Positions 62,166-62,310 of a DNA stretch of 62,310 bases are shown in pieces. The first letter of the stretch is position 1; every line of letters begins with the position of its first letter. Position numbers and translations under genes: made by a program. Under the pieces are notes generated by a model. It was not told where the DNA came from. It did not search any database and saw only the letters and a list, made by a program, of their open reading frames with translations. This DNA is from Rhodovarius lipocyclicus (GTDB lineage: Bacteria; Pseudomonadota; Alphaproteobacteria; Acetobacterales; Acetobacteraceae): positions 1 to 62,310 of the forward strand of contig NZ_JAAABL010000021.1 in NCBI RefSeq assembly GCF_009900765.1, read 5' to 3'.

Positions 62166-62310
62166 TCAGAGGAACCACGAAATCGCGGCATAGCCCGCGA
62201 CGGGCGGGGGCACCCGCCGGGCGGCGCGGGCATCCACGCCCCCCAGCGCCACCGCCGGCCGCCCCGCGCGGCGCGCCAGCCACGCCCAGCCATGCGCGCC
62301 CAGCCCCCGC
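62166..62310 (-). CDS. Thiamine-phosphate-synthase-like protein, C-terminal fragment
   Basis: Only the last 47 codons are in the window. The frame reads GLGAHGWAWLARRAG, then RPAVALGGVDARAARRV, and ends GYAAISWFL. The ALGGV-D-R and AAI-S pattern matches the phosphate-binding end of ThiE-type TIM barrels. The rest lies beyond the window edge, so the assignment is tentative. Confidence 0.55.
   Translation of the reverse strand, partial: RGLGAHGWAWLARRAGRPAVALGGVDARAARRVPPPVAGYAAISWFL

Overview
The window is about 62 kb of very GC-rich chromosomal DNA with dense, often overlapping genes. It most likely comes from an alphaproteobacterium of the Acetobacteraceae, Roseomonas-like. That placement is an inference from the base composition, four orphan TctC/Bug tricarboxylate-type receptors, the dapF-mtaB-ftsY, SRP RNA-dnaX-ybaB, cytochrome c/kdsB/pheA and priA-fsa-DUF484-xerC gene groups, and the alphaproteobacterial style of sdhCDAB. 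No rRNA, tRNA, CRISPR array, intact insertion sequence or prophage was seen.

Layout. 1-150: window edge of lower GC, unassigned. 151-3082: an amidohydrolase/FAD-monooxygenase pair divergent from a Bug receptor. 3217-10089: nitrilase-type hydrolase, NAD kinase, MFS transporter, then xerD, a CoA-ester lyase, a YbfB-type MFS transporter and an alpha/beta hydrolase, tightly coupled. 10253-13314 (minus): ftsY, mtaB, dapF. 13360-16477: a glycine-zipper lipoprotein, an MFS exporter and a divergent LysR regulator. 16486-20287: Bug receptor, cyclase and fumarylacetoacetase-like gene with a divergent FCD-type GntR regulator. 20318-23178: cbpA, cbpM and a succinate-semialdehyde dehydrogenase. 23413-26328: a large S8 protease with RTX repeats. 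26393-30396: glutathione reductase, class II DAHP synthase and a short NAPRTase-like enzyme. 31184-33605 (minus): ybaB, dnaX and the SRP RNA. 33683-35660: small periplasmic and membrane proteins and nudC. 35805-39319: sdhCDAB. 39666-46835: an orphan peptide-binding protein and a monooxygenase/Bug/AtuA/DUF4387 cassette with a divergent LacI regulator. 46898-52628: flavin monooxygenase, hisN-like phosphatase, cytochrome c, kdsB, pheA and a hydroxyacid dehydrogenase. 52872-54632: Bug receptor and an AbrB/PIN toxin-antitoxin pair. 54629-60209: xerC, DUF484, transaldolase, priA and a sugar-nucleotide epimerase. 60217-62310: three tandem glutathione S-transferases and the end of a thiamine-phosphate-synthase-like gene.

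The most striking non-coding signal is a six-copy family of composite intergenic repeats (at 5983, 10088, 30921, 39329, 48333 and 52638). Each is a chain of hairpins around an AT-rich core, and several stems keep pairing through paired base changes. All six copies lie at gene 3' ends, four of them between convergent genes and none between divergent genes. Together they look like a structured, possibly mobile, transcription-ending or RNA-processing element. The best candidate for an undescribed pathway is the monooxygenase/Bug/AtuA/DUF4387 cassette, which lacks the acyl-CoA carboxylase genes of classical terpene degradation.
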